Origin: Planctomycetota bacterium
GTDB taxonomy: Bacteria > Planctomycetota > B15-G4
DNA: 64,000 nucleotides
Direction of reading: 5' to 3'
NCBI GenBank assembly: GCA_021604805.1
Contig: BQJR01000003.1
Coordinates: forward strand, 868,001-932,000
A program made the position numbers and the translations under genes. The notes beneath the pieces were generated by a model that worked only from the letters and a program-made list of their open reading frames with translations, did no database searches and was not told the DNA's origin. This document shows, piece after piece, positions 19,280-27,670 of the stretch. Each line of letters begins with the position of its first letter. The first letter of the stretch is position 1.

Positions 19280-20743
19280 ATGAACATGCGCCGCGTTTCT
19301 CGTTCGCTCGGATTCCTGTTGGGCTGCGGCCTGAGCCGCGCGCTCTCCGCACTCGCGCTCGCCACCCCGAGCGCGCTGCTCGGCTGGCTGGGCGCCGCGT
19401 TGCTGCTGAGCCCCACGGCCTCGCCGCAAGACGCCGACACCGAGAGCGCCGAGCCCAAGCCCACGCTTCAAGCTGCCGTGCCCGCCAAGCAACTCGCGGC
19501 CGCACAAGACGCCTCGCGCAACGCGCGCCTCGCCCTCGAAGCCGCCGAGGACGCCCTCGCCGCGCTCGTCACCGGCCTCGAAGACGAACACCACGCGCTC
19601 GCCACCGGCAGCCCCGCCCGCGACGCCCTGCTGCTCGGCCTCACCGACGCGCTCGACGTGGCGCGCCTGCGCTACCAACACGAGCTCGACCAAGGCCGCC
19701 CGCTCCAGCGCGGCCTGCGTCGCAAGCTGCTGCTCGAAGCCTTCGCCAGCTCCGCCACCAGCAGCGACCCCGAACTGGAGCGCCTGCAATCCTGGGTGCG
19801 CCGACGCGTGGCCGACAACCTCTCGGTGCGCACCGAACTCAGCGACACAGGGCGCGAAGACGTGGACCGCGCCCTGCTGCAAGTGCTCCCCCCCGACGAG
19901 ACCTTCGCCGCCTTCTGGAACCGCGACTTCCACCAGACACTCCCCGAAGCCGAGGTCTACACCGCCGCACTGAGCGCCTACGAAGCCGCCGGCGCGGCGC
20001 TCGATCGCGTGCGTTACCCCGAGCGCTACGGGCCGTCGGGCAAGCCGGCACCTGCGGGCATGGTCGTGGTGCCGGGCGGAACGTATCGCCTCGGTCCGGG
20101 CACGGGTTGGCGCCGCGGCTTGGTGAGCGTGAAGCTCGAGGCCTTCGCCATCGATCGTCGCGAAGTCACGAACCAGCTCTACGCGATCTTCGTCGACACG
20201 CAGTCGATCGGAGCACGCAGCGCACTGCTGCCGCGCGGCTGGACGCTCGACGCGGCGGGCCTGGCGAGTTACCCGAGCAGTCGTCGCGACCACCCGGTGG
20301 TGCACGTGAACTGGGAGCAAGCCGCGGCCTACGCCAAGTGGGCCGGCAAGCGTCTGCCCACCGAAGACGAGTGGGAAGCGGCGGCCGCCGGCACCAAGGG
20401 CGTGGCCTATCCCTGGGGCAACAGCTGGATCCCCGAGGCCGCCAACGGCGCCGGCTACGCCAGCGACACGCTGCCCGTGGCCAGCTTCTTCGAACACACC
20501 TCGCCCACGGGTTGCCACGACATGGCCGGCAACGTTTGGGAGTGGACGTCGACCAGCGAGGCAGGACGTGTGCTCGACGAACCCAGCGACGAGGCGCTCA
20601 ACATGATCATCCGCGGCGGCGCGTGGGACAGCCCGCGCGAAGAACTCACCACCCGCGCCCGCTGGACGGCCGCCGCGCAGGGCGCCTTCGATCACCCCGA
20701 CTACGCGCGGCCGATCGGCTTCCGCTGCGTGCAGGACCTTTGA
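19280..20743 (+). CDS. Exported formylglycine-generating-enzyme-fold (SUMF1) protein
   Basis: 487 residues. An N-terminal hydrophobic segment (about 10-45) and a helical, Ala-rich region to about 230 precede a C-terminal SUMF1 domain (about 255-487). Its hallmarks are VVPGGTYRLGPG, DRREVTNQLYAIFVDT, HPVVHVNWEQAAAYAKWAGK, LPTEDEWEAAA, YPWGN, DMAGNVWEWT and IGFRCVQ. True sulfatase-activating enzymes use a Cys pair near the C-terminus; only the final FRCV Cys is obvious here, so it may not be a sulfatase activator. Start uncertain (19238, 19280 or 19286). Its stop overlaps the next small gene as TTGA. Confidence 0.85.
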   Translation: MNMRRVSRSLGFLLGCGLSRALSALALATPSALLGWLGAALLLSPTASPQDADTESAEPKPTLQAAVPAKQLAAAQDASRNARLALEAAEDALAALVTGLEDEHHALATGSPARDALLLGLTDALDVARLRYQHELDQGRPLQRGLRRKLLLEAFASSATSSDPELERLQSWVRRRVADNLSVRTELSDTGREDVDRALLQVLPPDETFAAFWNRDFHQTLPEAEVYTAALSAYEAAGAALDRVRYPERYGPSGKPAPAGMVVVPGGTYRLGPGTGWRRGLVSVKLEAFAIDRREVTNQLYAIFVDTQSIGARSALLPRGWTLDAAGLASYPSSRRDHPVVHVNWEQAAAYAKWAGKRLPTEDEWEAAAAGTKGVAYPWGNSWIPEAANGAGYASDTLPVASFFEHTSPTGCHDMAGNVWEWTSTSEAGRVLDEPSDEALNMIIRGGAWDSPREELTTRARWTAAAQGAFDHPDYARPIGFRCVQDL

Positions 20744-20919
20744 GCGAGCCTCCCGTGCCCTTCGACGAGCCGCGCGGCGGCCGCCTGGAGATCGCGCTGC
20801 TCTTCGCGCGCGTGTTGCTCGAGGTCGCGCTCACGCCGCTTCATCTTGTTGTGTTCATGCTGCGCCGTCGTCACCATCGGGCCGTGTTCCAACGCGCTCT
20901 GAACGAGGCTGCACCGTGA
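20740..20919 (+). CDS. 59-residue predicted membrane protein
   Basis: A short frame starting at TTG (20740), overlapping the upstream stop, and ending in TGA that overlaps the next gene's GTG. It encodes a polar N-terminus, one hydrophobic helix (LEIALLFARVLLEVALTPLH) and a basic tail rich in Arg and His (MLRRRHHRAVF). Tight coupling on both sides and the sensible membrane topology argue that it is real. It has no recognised family. Confidence 0.6.
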   Translation: MSEPPVPFDEPRGGRLEIALLFARVLLEVALTPLHLVVFMLRRRHHRAVFQRALNEAAP

Positions 20920-21971
20920 AGCAACCCGGCATCTCCATCGAACACGAGAACGAGGAGTTCCTCGTGGTCGAGGGCGGTTACAGCCTCGGCACGCGCTCGT
21001 TGAGCTTCCTGGTGCGCCCGGGCGGCGAGCTGTTCCCGCGCGACCCCGAACTCAAGCCGATCGAGTGGCGCGATCAAGGCCACTGGTATCCCGTGGCGCG
21101 TCAGGCCATCGGCCTCACGCAGTTCGCGATCTCCGAAGACGAACAGCACCGCGACCTCGTGGAGACCTTGCTCGAGCGCTACCTGCGCGAGCAGCCCGAG
21201 CCTGAAGAGTGCGCCTGGGTGCCGCTGGCCGAGAAGGGTGAGCCGCTCGGCAGCCTGGAGAAGGTCGTGCCGATGGGCCTCGTGGTGCCGATCTACGACA
21301 GCGCCGAGGCCGCCCACGAACACGACGACGCCGCCAGCGTGGAAGCGCTCACGAACGTGCCGCTCTACCTCACGCATCTCGCGCGCAACGGCTACGCGGG
21401 CGGCTTGTGGAACGCGCAGCTGCCGATCTTCTTCTGCACCGACGAGTCGGGCGACTTGCAGTTCCTGCGCCTGAGTCGCGGCGGGCAGGGCAAGGTCGAG
21501 ATGGACATCGTGGAGCCCACCGGCGAGTGGTCGCCCTACGAGGGCGCCGAGGAGATCGAGTTCCTCGACAACCGCGAAGCCTGCGACGAACGCTTGGTGG
21601 CCAGCTTCGGCGAAGAGCCGCTCTTCGATTGGCCCGACGACGATTCCTTCTGGTCGGTGGGCCCGAGCGAAACCGAAGCCGGCCGCGTGATGGCCCCCGA
21701 AGACGGCCTCAACTACGTGCTGCTCTTCTCAGAGCAGGAGGAAGCCAAGGCCTGGCTCGAAGACAGCGAGTTCTCCTGGAAGCTGATCGAAGTCCCCGAC
21801 GTGCGCGAGTTCCTTGGCAACCCCGCGCTCGAAGGTCTCGCCGCGCTGGTGAACCCCGGCGCCCACCGCGTGCGCAGCGGCGTGCTCTGGCTCAACGGCG
21901 AGAACCTGATCCTCGACAGCTTCAGCGGCTTCTGGCTGCGCGACGGGGATGGGTTCGTGAAGGCGGAGTAG
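20916..21971 (+). CDS. Hypothetical acidic soluble protein
   Basis: 351 residues, GTG start overlapping the 59-residue gene. Strongly acidic, without signal peptide or membrane helices. A repeat-like layout is visible: two regions with a hydrophobic core plus acidic loops (VPLYLTHLARNGYAGGLWNA near the middle; NPALEGLAALVNPGAHRVRSG near the end). It vaguely resembles SseB- or SMI1-like regulatory proteins but no motif is decisive. Last gene of a three-gene cassette with the SUMF1-fold protein. Confidence 0.65.
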   Translation: MKQPGISIEHENEEFLVVEGGYSLGTRSLSFLVRPGGELFPRDPELKPIEWRDQGHWYPVARQAIGLTQFAISEDEQHRDLVETLLERYLREQPEPEECAWVPLAEKGEPLGSLEKVVPMGLVVPIYDSAEAAHEHDDAASVEALTNVPLYLTHLARNGYAGGLWNAQLPIFFCTDESGDLQFLRLSRGGQGKVEMDIVEPTGEWSPYEGAEEIEFLDNREACDERLVASFGEEPLFDWPDDDSFWSVGPSETEAGRVMAPEDGLNYVLLFSEQEEAKAWLEDSEFSWKLIEVPDVREFLGNPALEGLAALVNPGAHRVRSGVLWLNGENLILDSFSGFWLRDGDGFVKAE

Positions 21972-22005
21972 GGCGGAACTCGCTCACTTCGTCCAAGGGC
22001 CGCTC

Positions 22006-23718
22006 CTAGGGAGCGTCATCGCTTAGAAGGTCAGCTCCGCGATCGCTCACCTCAAGGAGCACAGGAAACTCAAGCGTCGCGCGTCGCCAGCGCCCTGCGA
22101 CCGCACCTGAGTTGCTGCGGAGTACAAGCGTGACGTGCTTCGCTACGTTCTCGTCCAACGAGAAGCGGAACGTTCCTGATTCATCGCTGAGCGTGCGAGC
22201 GATGAGATGCCCGCTGTCGGTCAACACCTGCACCCGCGTGTTCGCGAGGGCGGTTCCGGAGGAGTCGATCACGGAGCCGCTGAGCGTCTCGGGTTCGACT
22301 TCACTCCGAATCTCCCCGAGATCCACGTCGCCTGCCGCGAGATTCAGGAGACGATTCGTCAGCTGTCGCGCCCCCAGCTTCACCTGGAGAGAGACTTCGT
22401 TCGCCGGGGGCGCCAGAACACTGAAGCGCCCGTCGTGCCCAGACTGAGCTGTCGCAACGTGCGCAGAGAGTACATCTGCGGGCGCCTCGGCCGACGGTGC
22501 GAGAACACCAAGATCGCGGACTGTGCACGTAATGACTGCGCCCACGATCGGTCGACCCAGATGGTCCGTGAGCTCCGCTGTCACCGAGCGATAGCCCTTG
22601 AGCGTGATGACGCCGAGATCGAGCTCCGCAGAGCCGCTCGGGATGGTGCGTACGGCGAGCCCGAGTTCGGCTGCCTCCACCACAAGGAGATGCGATGCAT
22701 CTGATCGAAGCCCTCGGATCTCGAAGGAGCCATCTGCTTCGCTCGAGGCGAAGGCCTCATCGGCCATGCTGATCATGAAGGTACCGTCGACAAGTCCCTG
22801 AGCACGCAGCGACACGCCCTCGACCGGCAGTCCCGAATCGTCGACAACGAACCCACGGAGAACACGCTCAGGCGCCAGCTCGACCTCGATGAAGGGTTCG
22901 GTTTCGAACCACTCGAACTCATCGCTCTCCTCGAAGACGGTCCATCGCCCTTCATCATCGATGAGAAGAGTGACGTTCGCGGTTCCATAACCATCTTTCG
23001 CGAACGAGAGCACAGACGCTGGCCCCACGACCCATGCGGGGAACTCGAAGAAGCCGGCCTCATCGGTGCGGATGTTCCAAAACCCCGACGAACTCGCCAG
23101 CTGGCTGAAGACTCGCACTCCGACGAGCGGCCCACCAGCCGAACTCGTCACAACCCCGCGCACCGTCGTGAGTTCGCTGAGCTCCACGCGAACGCTCGCG
23201 AACTCATCGAGTCCTAGGTGCACAAGGGAGGCCTTGCCGTAGTGACCGTTCGCCGAGTGCGCGGAGATCTTGAGCCCACCAACCTCGGGAACGACGCGAC
23301 AGACACCCGCCGCATCAGTAACCGCCTCCAGCGAATCGGTCACCGCACCGAACGCTAGCGAGGGGGAGAGATCGTGAGTCCTGACCGAGATCCTCACGCC
23401 CTCGACTGGGTTGCCGCTCAAAGCGTCGACAACTTCGACCCGCAGCGGAGCACTGAGCGGCAGGGGCGCGATCGGTACAGCCGGGGGCTCACTCACCTGG
23501 GTGGCGGCGGGTGCGGGTGCGGGAACCGCGAGTTCAATCGTCTCTGACGATGCCCCGATTCCCAGGACAGGGCTGACTTGTTCAACCTCATCAGCCGCCG
23601 GAGTGCGGAGCACGTCACCCGCTTCTTGCGGGCCCGCTTCATCACGCAAACTCAGCCACACGCATGCAGCGAGAACGGCCGCCAGGGTTCCAAGTGAAAC
23701 AGCGAACACAGATTTCAT
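22006..23718 (-). CDS. Membrane-anchored surface protein with repeated carboxypeptidase-regulatory-like domains
   Basis: 570 residues. One N-terminal membrane helix (about 6-22) and a Pro/Ala linker are followed by about five beta-sandwich domains of CarboxypepD_reg type. Each opens with a pattern such as VEVVDALSGNPVEGVRI, RGVVTSSAGGPLVGVRV, RGFVVDDSGLPVEGVSL, AELTDHLGRPIVGAVI or GSVIDSSGTALANTRV. Such domains are stable exported spacers or adhesive modules. Convergent with the preceding gene, 34 bp apart. Confidence 0.8.
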   Translation of the reverse strand: MKSVFAVSLGTLAAVLAACVWLSLRDEAGPQEAGDVLRTPAADEVEQVSPVLGIGASSETIELAVPAPAPAATQVSEPPAVPIAPLPLSAPLRVEVVDALSGNPVEGVRISVRTHDLSPSLAFGAVTDSLEAVTDAAGVCRVVPEVGGLKISAHSANGHYGKASLVHLGLDEFASVRVELSELTTVRGVVTSSAGGPLVGVRVFSQLASSSGFWNIRTDEAGFFEFPAWVVGPASVLSFAKDGYGTANVTLLIDDEGRWTVFEESDEFEWFETEPFIEVELAPERVLRGFVVDDSGLPVEGVSLRAQGLVDGTFMISMADEAFASSEADGSFEIRGLRSDASHLLVVEAAELGLAVRTIPSGSAELDLGVITLKGYRSVTAELTDHLGRPIVGAVITCTVRDLGVLAPSAEAPADVLSAHVATAQSGHDGRFSVLAPPANEVSLQVKLGARQLTNRLLNLAAGDVDLGEIRSEVEPETLSGSVIDSSGTALANTRVQVLTDSGHLIARTLSDESGTFRFSLDENVAKHVTLVLRSNSGAVAGRWRRATLEFPVLLEVSDRGADLLSDDAP

Positions 23719-23774
23719 TGCAGCCTCGGTTCGAACATTGCGGTTTTCCCCACGACGTCATTGAGTGCTTCATA

Positions 23775-23815
23775 CTTCCCGCAAGGCGGTGTCACCGACA
23801 CCGCCTTGCGGGAAG
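23775..23815 (-). terminator. 19-bp perfect inverted repeat, probable terminator
   Basis: CTTCCCGCAAGGCGGTGTC (23775-23793) pairs perfectly with 23797-23815 around a 3-base loop. It lies just past the stop of the small secreted gene at 23846 and before the next gene, as a terminator would. No U-run follows on either strand, so bidirectional or Rho-assisted action, or a mobile palindromic repeat, are alternatives. Confidence 0.55.
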
Positions 23816-23845
23816 ACGCTCGCTATCGCGAACTCGGCTCGAAGC

Positions 23846-24091
23846 TCACTCGGGTGGCTGACGCAACACCCATGTGCCGCCACTCCCGACGAAGGTGTGC
23901 CCCGACCCAACGCGAACCGATCCGTGGTAATCGACTTCAACTGGAACCGGAACGCCGCCAGCGGTGTAGATCGTCCCCGTGCAGCCGTCGCCAGTTGTGC
24001 AGTCAAAGACATCGGCCGCGAAAAGGCCCGTCACGGCAGACAGCGCCGCGACAAGAACAAGTGCTGCGAACAGTGATTTGGAAAGACTCAT
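23846..24091 (-). CDS. Small secreted protein, paralogue of the 24256-24486 product
   Basis: 81 residues. A clear signal peptide (1-25, KSLFAALVLVAALSAVTGLFAA) and a mature part of about 55 residues with two Cys (CTTGDGC) and a C-terminal GHTFVGSGGTWV. The neighbouring 76-residue protein has the same plan (Cys pair at the start, ATFVTGSGTW at the end), so the two are diverged copies of one family. No known domain. The disulfide-plus-GTW layout suggests a small beta fold outside the cytosol. GC-rich ribosome-binding site AAGGGG upstream. Confidence 0.75.
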   Translation of the reverse strand: MSLSKSLFAALVLVAALSAVTGLFAADVFDCTTGDGCTGTIYTAGGVPVPVEVDYHGSVRVGSGHTFVGSGGTWVLRQPPE

Positions 24092-24255
24092 CTTGAGTTG
24101 TCCCCTTTGGTGAATACTGAATCATGCCTCAATAGCTAAGGCGTCAGGTCCGCGGAGCGGGCTGGGTTCGGGATCATCCAGAGCATCGAAGCAACGGCAC
24201 CTGCTTGGTCAACAAGCCCGCAGCCTTCGGCTCAGATGTTTCCAGCCCGCAAGGC

Positions 24256-24486
24256 TCACGACATCGTCCATGTGCCAGAGCCGGTCACGAAGGTCGCCCC
24301 TGATGCGGGGCGGACAACCACCGTTCCCGACTCTGTACTGATATCGGTGATGATTCCGTTCGCGTGAATGACACGAGCCGTGCAGGCCCCTGAGCATGTC
24401 CAGGTCTCCGCCATGAGCGGCGTGCTCAAGAACAGGGCAGCCGCCAGGCCAAGTCCCAACCTCATCTTGTTGAATTGATTAAGCAT
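24256..24486 (-). CDS. Small secreted protein, second paralogue
   Basis: 76 residues. Signal peptide (about 1-26, LGLGLAAALFLSTPLMA) and mature part ETWTCSGACTARV with a Cys pair, ending in ATFVTGSGTWTMS. The strong ribosome-binding site GAGGAGG is 4-5 bases before the ATG. It aligns with the 81-residue neighbour over Cys-x(3-5)-Cys-Thr, a central Val/Ile-rich strand, and the GTW end. Function unknown. Confidence 0.75.
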   Translation of the reverse strand: MLNQFNKMRLGLGLAAALFLSTPLMAETWTCSGACTARVIHANGIITDISTESGTVVVRPASGATFVTGSGTWTMS

Positions 24487-25094
24487 TGAACCTCCTCAAA
24501 ACTGTGATGCTTCAGCGAATCAACTCTCGAAGCTACGCTGCCGCGAGAGCCTCCAGCGATGCAACATCCCAACGGATCCATGCAGAGCCAGCGCGCTGCG
24601 GTTTCCAGTTGAATGAGTGTGTCCCTTGGTCCCGGTGCTCAGCCCTCAGTGCGTCCTGCTTGTCCTTTCGCACTGAGACCTCAGCGATGCTGAGTTTACT
24701 TCGAGTACCGCGATTATCTCACGGTCGAACTTGTCGTTCAGCCCACCTTCAGTATTCCTTGGGCGGCTGATGATCCTGCCACGACTTGCGATCATCGGCT
24801 ACCCCACAGAGCGCCAATAGCTTCGCTCGGTTGCGTCTAGGCTCACGCACGTTCGTGGTAACCCTCGACTAACATGGTCGCGCATTCTGGAGCTGCGCTC
24901 CGCAACATCTTCGGCAAGCAGAGCGGGCGACTTGGATTGACCTTCAGCGAGAGGGTGCAACCTAGTGACAGACCGAGGAGTCGGACTCGCACGAGCCGGA
25001 CGTGAACTGATGAGTCAGCAGCTTCACGGGGCGAGCTCACCCGCGACGACGATTGACGCCTCCTTAAGAGGCGACGCTGCCGCGTCCGATTCCG
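24487..25094. other. Intergenic region without recognised genes
   Basis: About 600 bp, somewhat less GC-rich than the chromosome. Short open frames on both strands have no protein-like pattern or ribosome-binding site. A small hairpin (CTCAGC-GAT-GCTGAG followed by TTTA) lies near 24680-24697 and may be a weak terminator on the plus strand. It may be decayed sequence. Confidence 0.4.
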
Positions 25095-26537
25095 TCACCC
25101 CGCGCCGAGTGCGGCGAGGTCGTCGGCGAAACGAGGGTAGCTGATCGCGGCCGAGTCGGGGGACGCGGGCGCACAGCCGCGCACCGCGTACTGCGCCACC
25201 GCGCGCGCCATCGCCACGCGGTGATCGTCGTGCTGCACGCTGTGCGGGGCGCGCAACGGGCCGCGCGGGTGAATCGTGAGTGCGTCGCCGGACGCTTCGA
25301 CTTCGGCGCCGAGTTCCACGGCGAGAAGGGCGATCTCGCGCAGACGGTCGGACTCCTTGTGACGCAACTCGGCGAGGCCGGCGAAGTGGCTCGGCCCTTC
25401 GGCGGCGCAGGCGGCCACGGTGAGGGCGGGCAACTCGTCGATGAGATCGGGGACATCGGCGGGCTCGATGTCGAAGCCGCGCAGCGGGCCGGCTTCCACG
25501 ATCAGGTCGCCGCACTCACCAGCTGCCACTTGCTCGGCGCTGCGCGTGCGCGCGGTGCCGCCGGAGCGCAACGGCAAGCCGTCGGCCAAGTTGCGGCGCG
25601 ACGCGACCAACACGTTCGCGTCGGCGCGTTCGAGCGCGCGCAGGAAACCTGTGCGCCGCGGCGAGAGATCCACGTCGCGCAAGCTGATCGCGCTGCCGGG
25701 CACGAGCAGCGCCGCGAGCAACGGGAAGATCGCGGCCGACGCGTCGGCGGGCACGTGCACCTCGGCGGCGCGCAACGCGCCGGGGAACACCGTGGCCTCC
25801 CCCGCACGACGCTCCACGCGCGCGCCGAAGCGCGGCAACATGCGTTCGGTCTCGTCGCGCGTGGGCGTGGACTGCTGCACCGTCAGCGGCGCGTCGGCGC
25901 GCAAACCCGCGAGCAACAGCGCCGACTTCACTTGCGCGGACGGGATCTCGACACGCACGGTGCCGCCGTGCAACGCGGCGCCGCGAACACTCAACGGAAG
26001 CGTGAACGCGTCGCGCGCGGGCGTGAGTTCGTCCGCGCCGTGCGCAACGTTCGCGCCGCGCGCGGCGTCAGCATCGCGCGCCGTGTCGCCCGCGCGGAGG
26101 ATCTCCGCACCCAGCGCGCGCAACGGCTCCACCACGCGCCCCATCGGACGCGACGACAAGCTCGCGTCGCCGCGCAACTCCCACGCACCTTCGCGACCCG
26201 CGAGCACACCGAGCAGCAAGCGCGTGAGTGTTCCGGCGTTGCCGCAGTCGAGCGCGGCCTCGGGACTCAGCGGTTGCGGGCGCCCGGTGACGAGCAACAC
26301 GCCGCCATCGCGCGCGTCGCCCGAATCCGGCGCAGCGCGCTCTTCGATCACCGCGCCGAGTGCGCGCAACACGTGGATCGTGCTCTGCGTGTCGCCCGCG
26401 CGCAGCACACCGTGCAAGGTGGACGTGCCTTCCGCGAAGCCCGCGAAGAGCAGCGCGCGATGGCTCGACGACTTGTCTCCGGGCGGACGCAGCTCCCCGC
26501 GCAGGGGCGCCGGCGAGGAACCCGGCGCGTCGCTCAC
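25095..26537 (-). CDS. aroA: 3-phosphoshikimate 1-carboxyvinyltransferase (EPSP synthase)
   Basis: 480 residues, somewhat longer than usual because of Ala/Arg-rich loops. It joins PEP to shikimate-3-phosphate, step six of the shikimate pathway. The substrate motif PPGDKSSSHRALLFAG is at about 18-33 and LDCGNAGTLTRLLLGVLAG at about 96-114, followed by RPMGRVVEPLRALGAEI. The late HKESDRLREIALLAVELGAE motif is present. Its start overlaps the stop of the BY-kinase-like gene (ATGA), so it is expressed with that gene and the acyl-CoA dehydrogenase. Confidence 0.95.
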   Translation of the reverse strand: MSDAPGSSPAPLRGELRPPGDKSSSHRALLFAGFAEGTSTLHGVLRAGDTQSTIHVLRALGAVIEERAAPDSGDARDGGVLLVTGRPQPLSPEAALDCGNAGTLTRLLLGVLAGREGAWELRGDASLSSRPMGRVVEPLRALGAEILRAGDTARDADAARGANVAHGADELTPARDAFTLPLSVRGAALHGGTVRVEIPSAQVKSALLLAGLRADAPLTVQQSTPTRDETERMLPRFGARVERRAGEATVFPGALRAAEVHVPADASAAIFPLLAALLVPGSAISLRDVDLSPRRTGFLRALERADANVLVASRRNLADGLPLRSGGTARTRSAEQVAAGECGDLIVEAGPLRGFDIEPADVPDLIDELPALTVAACAAEGPSHFAGLAELRHKESDRLREIALLAVELGAEVEASGDALTIHPRGPLRAPHSVQHDDHRVAMARAVAQYAVRGCAPASPDSAAISYPRFADDLAALGAG

Positions 26538-27670
26538 ACCGAGCTCTGGTCGTCGCGGCGATCCACCTTCTGCATGCGCTTGAGGTGCGCCATTTCCTGT
26601 TTACGCAGACGTTTCTCGGCGTCCTTACGCTCGCGCAGCAAGCGCGGATCGGCGCTGCCCTCGGCGTCGAAGTCGAGCTCGTAGGCGTAGTCGCCGAGGC
26701 GTTCTTCGTCTTCGGCACCCGGCACACGACCGGTCACGAAGCTGCCGATCACCTTGCCGCCAGCGGCCTCGATGTTCTCGATGCTGCGCGTGACCATTTC
26801 GCGCGGCGTCTCGCCGAGGCGCACCACGAGCAGAGCGCCCTCGGTGAGCGGCGTGACCACGCAGGCATCGGTGTAGGGATGCACGGGCGGCGCGTCGATG
26901 AGCACCCAGGTGTAGCGACGCTTGAGGTCGTCGACCAAGCGGCGGAACTTCTCTTCGCCGAGCAACTCGGCCGGGTTGTCGGACTCGCAACCGGCGGGGA
27001 TCAGATCCACGCCGGGGAGCAGCGTGCTGCGCAACACGTCTTTGAGCGCGGCGCGACCTTCGAGCAGGTCCACGGTGCCGGGCTCGGCGCGCACGCCGAA
27101 GAGTTCGGCTTGTTCGGGTTTGCGACCGTCGACCTCGAGCAGGCACACGCGCGTGCCGGGCAGCTCGGCGAGACAGGCCGCCAAGTTCGCCGAGGTGACC
27201 GAACGACCTTCGCCCGCGCGACTCGACGTGACCACCAAGGCCCAGGGCGCGCCCACGCGGTTCATCGCCGTGAGGCGCGTGCGGCAAGCGCGATACTGCT
27301 CGGCCTGCAACGACGACGGGTCGTGGTACATGACCATGTGACCGTCGATCTTGGAGAGCAGTCCGCCGGGGCGTTCGAAGTCGGCGGGACGGTCTTGTGC
27401 GCCGTCGGCTTCGTTGTCGTCGGTGCGCGAGAAGGAACTCACGGGCGGCGAACTCGTCAGCTCGATCGGACCAGGCGCCATCGACGCGGGTTCGCTCGGC
27501 GCGGCCTTGCCGGCGTCGCTCGACTCGGGCGCCGCGGCCTCGCTCGACTCAGCTGGAGCCGCCGGCTTCGCAGGCTTGTCCTCCAACTCCTCGCGGCGCA
27601 GGCCGAGCGGGCGGTTGGGATCGCGCGGGGGCTTCGGGCTGTCGTCGTTGTCGTCGCTCTCGGCACTCAT
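26534..27670 (-). CDS. CpsD/CapB-like tyrosine-kinase ATPase with altered Walker A
   Basis: 378 residues. A disordered acidic N-terminus (1-85) precedes a BY-kinase ATPase core. SSRAGEGRSVTSANLA at 149-164 takes the place of Walker A, with Arg at the invariant Lys position (usual GEGKS). Walker A' LLEVDGRKP (177-185) also deviates from the usual DADLRRP. Walker B VLIDAPPV is near 256. The C-terminus is Lys/Arg-rich without a Tyr cluster, unlike autophosphorylating BY-kinases. Probably a polysaccharide-export regulator or a divergent, possibly inactive, ATPase. Couples acyl-CoA dehydrogenase to aroA through ATGA overlaps. Confidence 0.8.
   Translation of the reverse strand: MSAESDDNDDSPKPPRDPNRPLGLRREELEDKPAKPAAPAESSEAAAPESSDAGKAAPSEPASMAPGPIELTSSPPVSSFSRTDDNEADGAQDRPADFERPGGLLSKIDGHMVMYHDPSSLQAEQYRACRTRLTAMNRVGAPWALVVTSSRAGEGRSVTSANLAACLAELPGTRVCLLEVDGRKPEQAELFGVRAEPGTVDLLEGRAALKDVLRSTLLPGVDLIPAGCESDNPAELLGEEKFRRLVDDLKRRYTWVLIDAPPVHPYTDACVVTPLTEGALLVVRLGETPREMVTRSIENIEAAGGKVIGSFVTGRVPGAEDEERLGDYAYELDFDAEGSADPRLLRERKDAEKRLRKQEMAHLKRMQKVDRRDDQSSV

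Noticed and set aside
18013..20919. Very long plus-strand open frame across recG and the SUMF1-fold gene
   Set aside because: It is an antisense/offset shadow of GC-rich genes with Arg/His/Ala-rich, non-protein-like sequence. Only its last 60 codons (20740-20919) look real and are annotated separately.
22001..22015. Small hairpin CGCTCC-TAG-GGAGCG at the end of the carboxypeptidase-regulatory gene
   Set aside because: Overlaps the stop codon and is too short to claim as a terminator.
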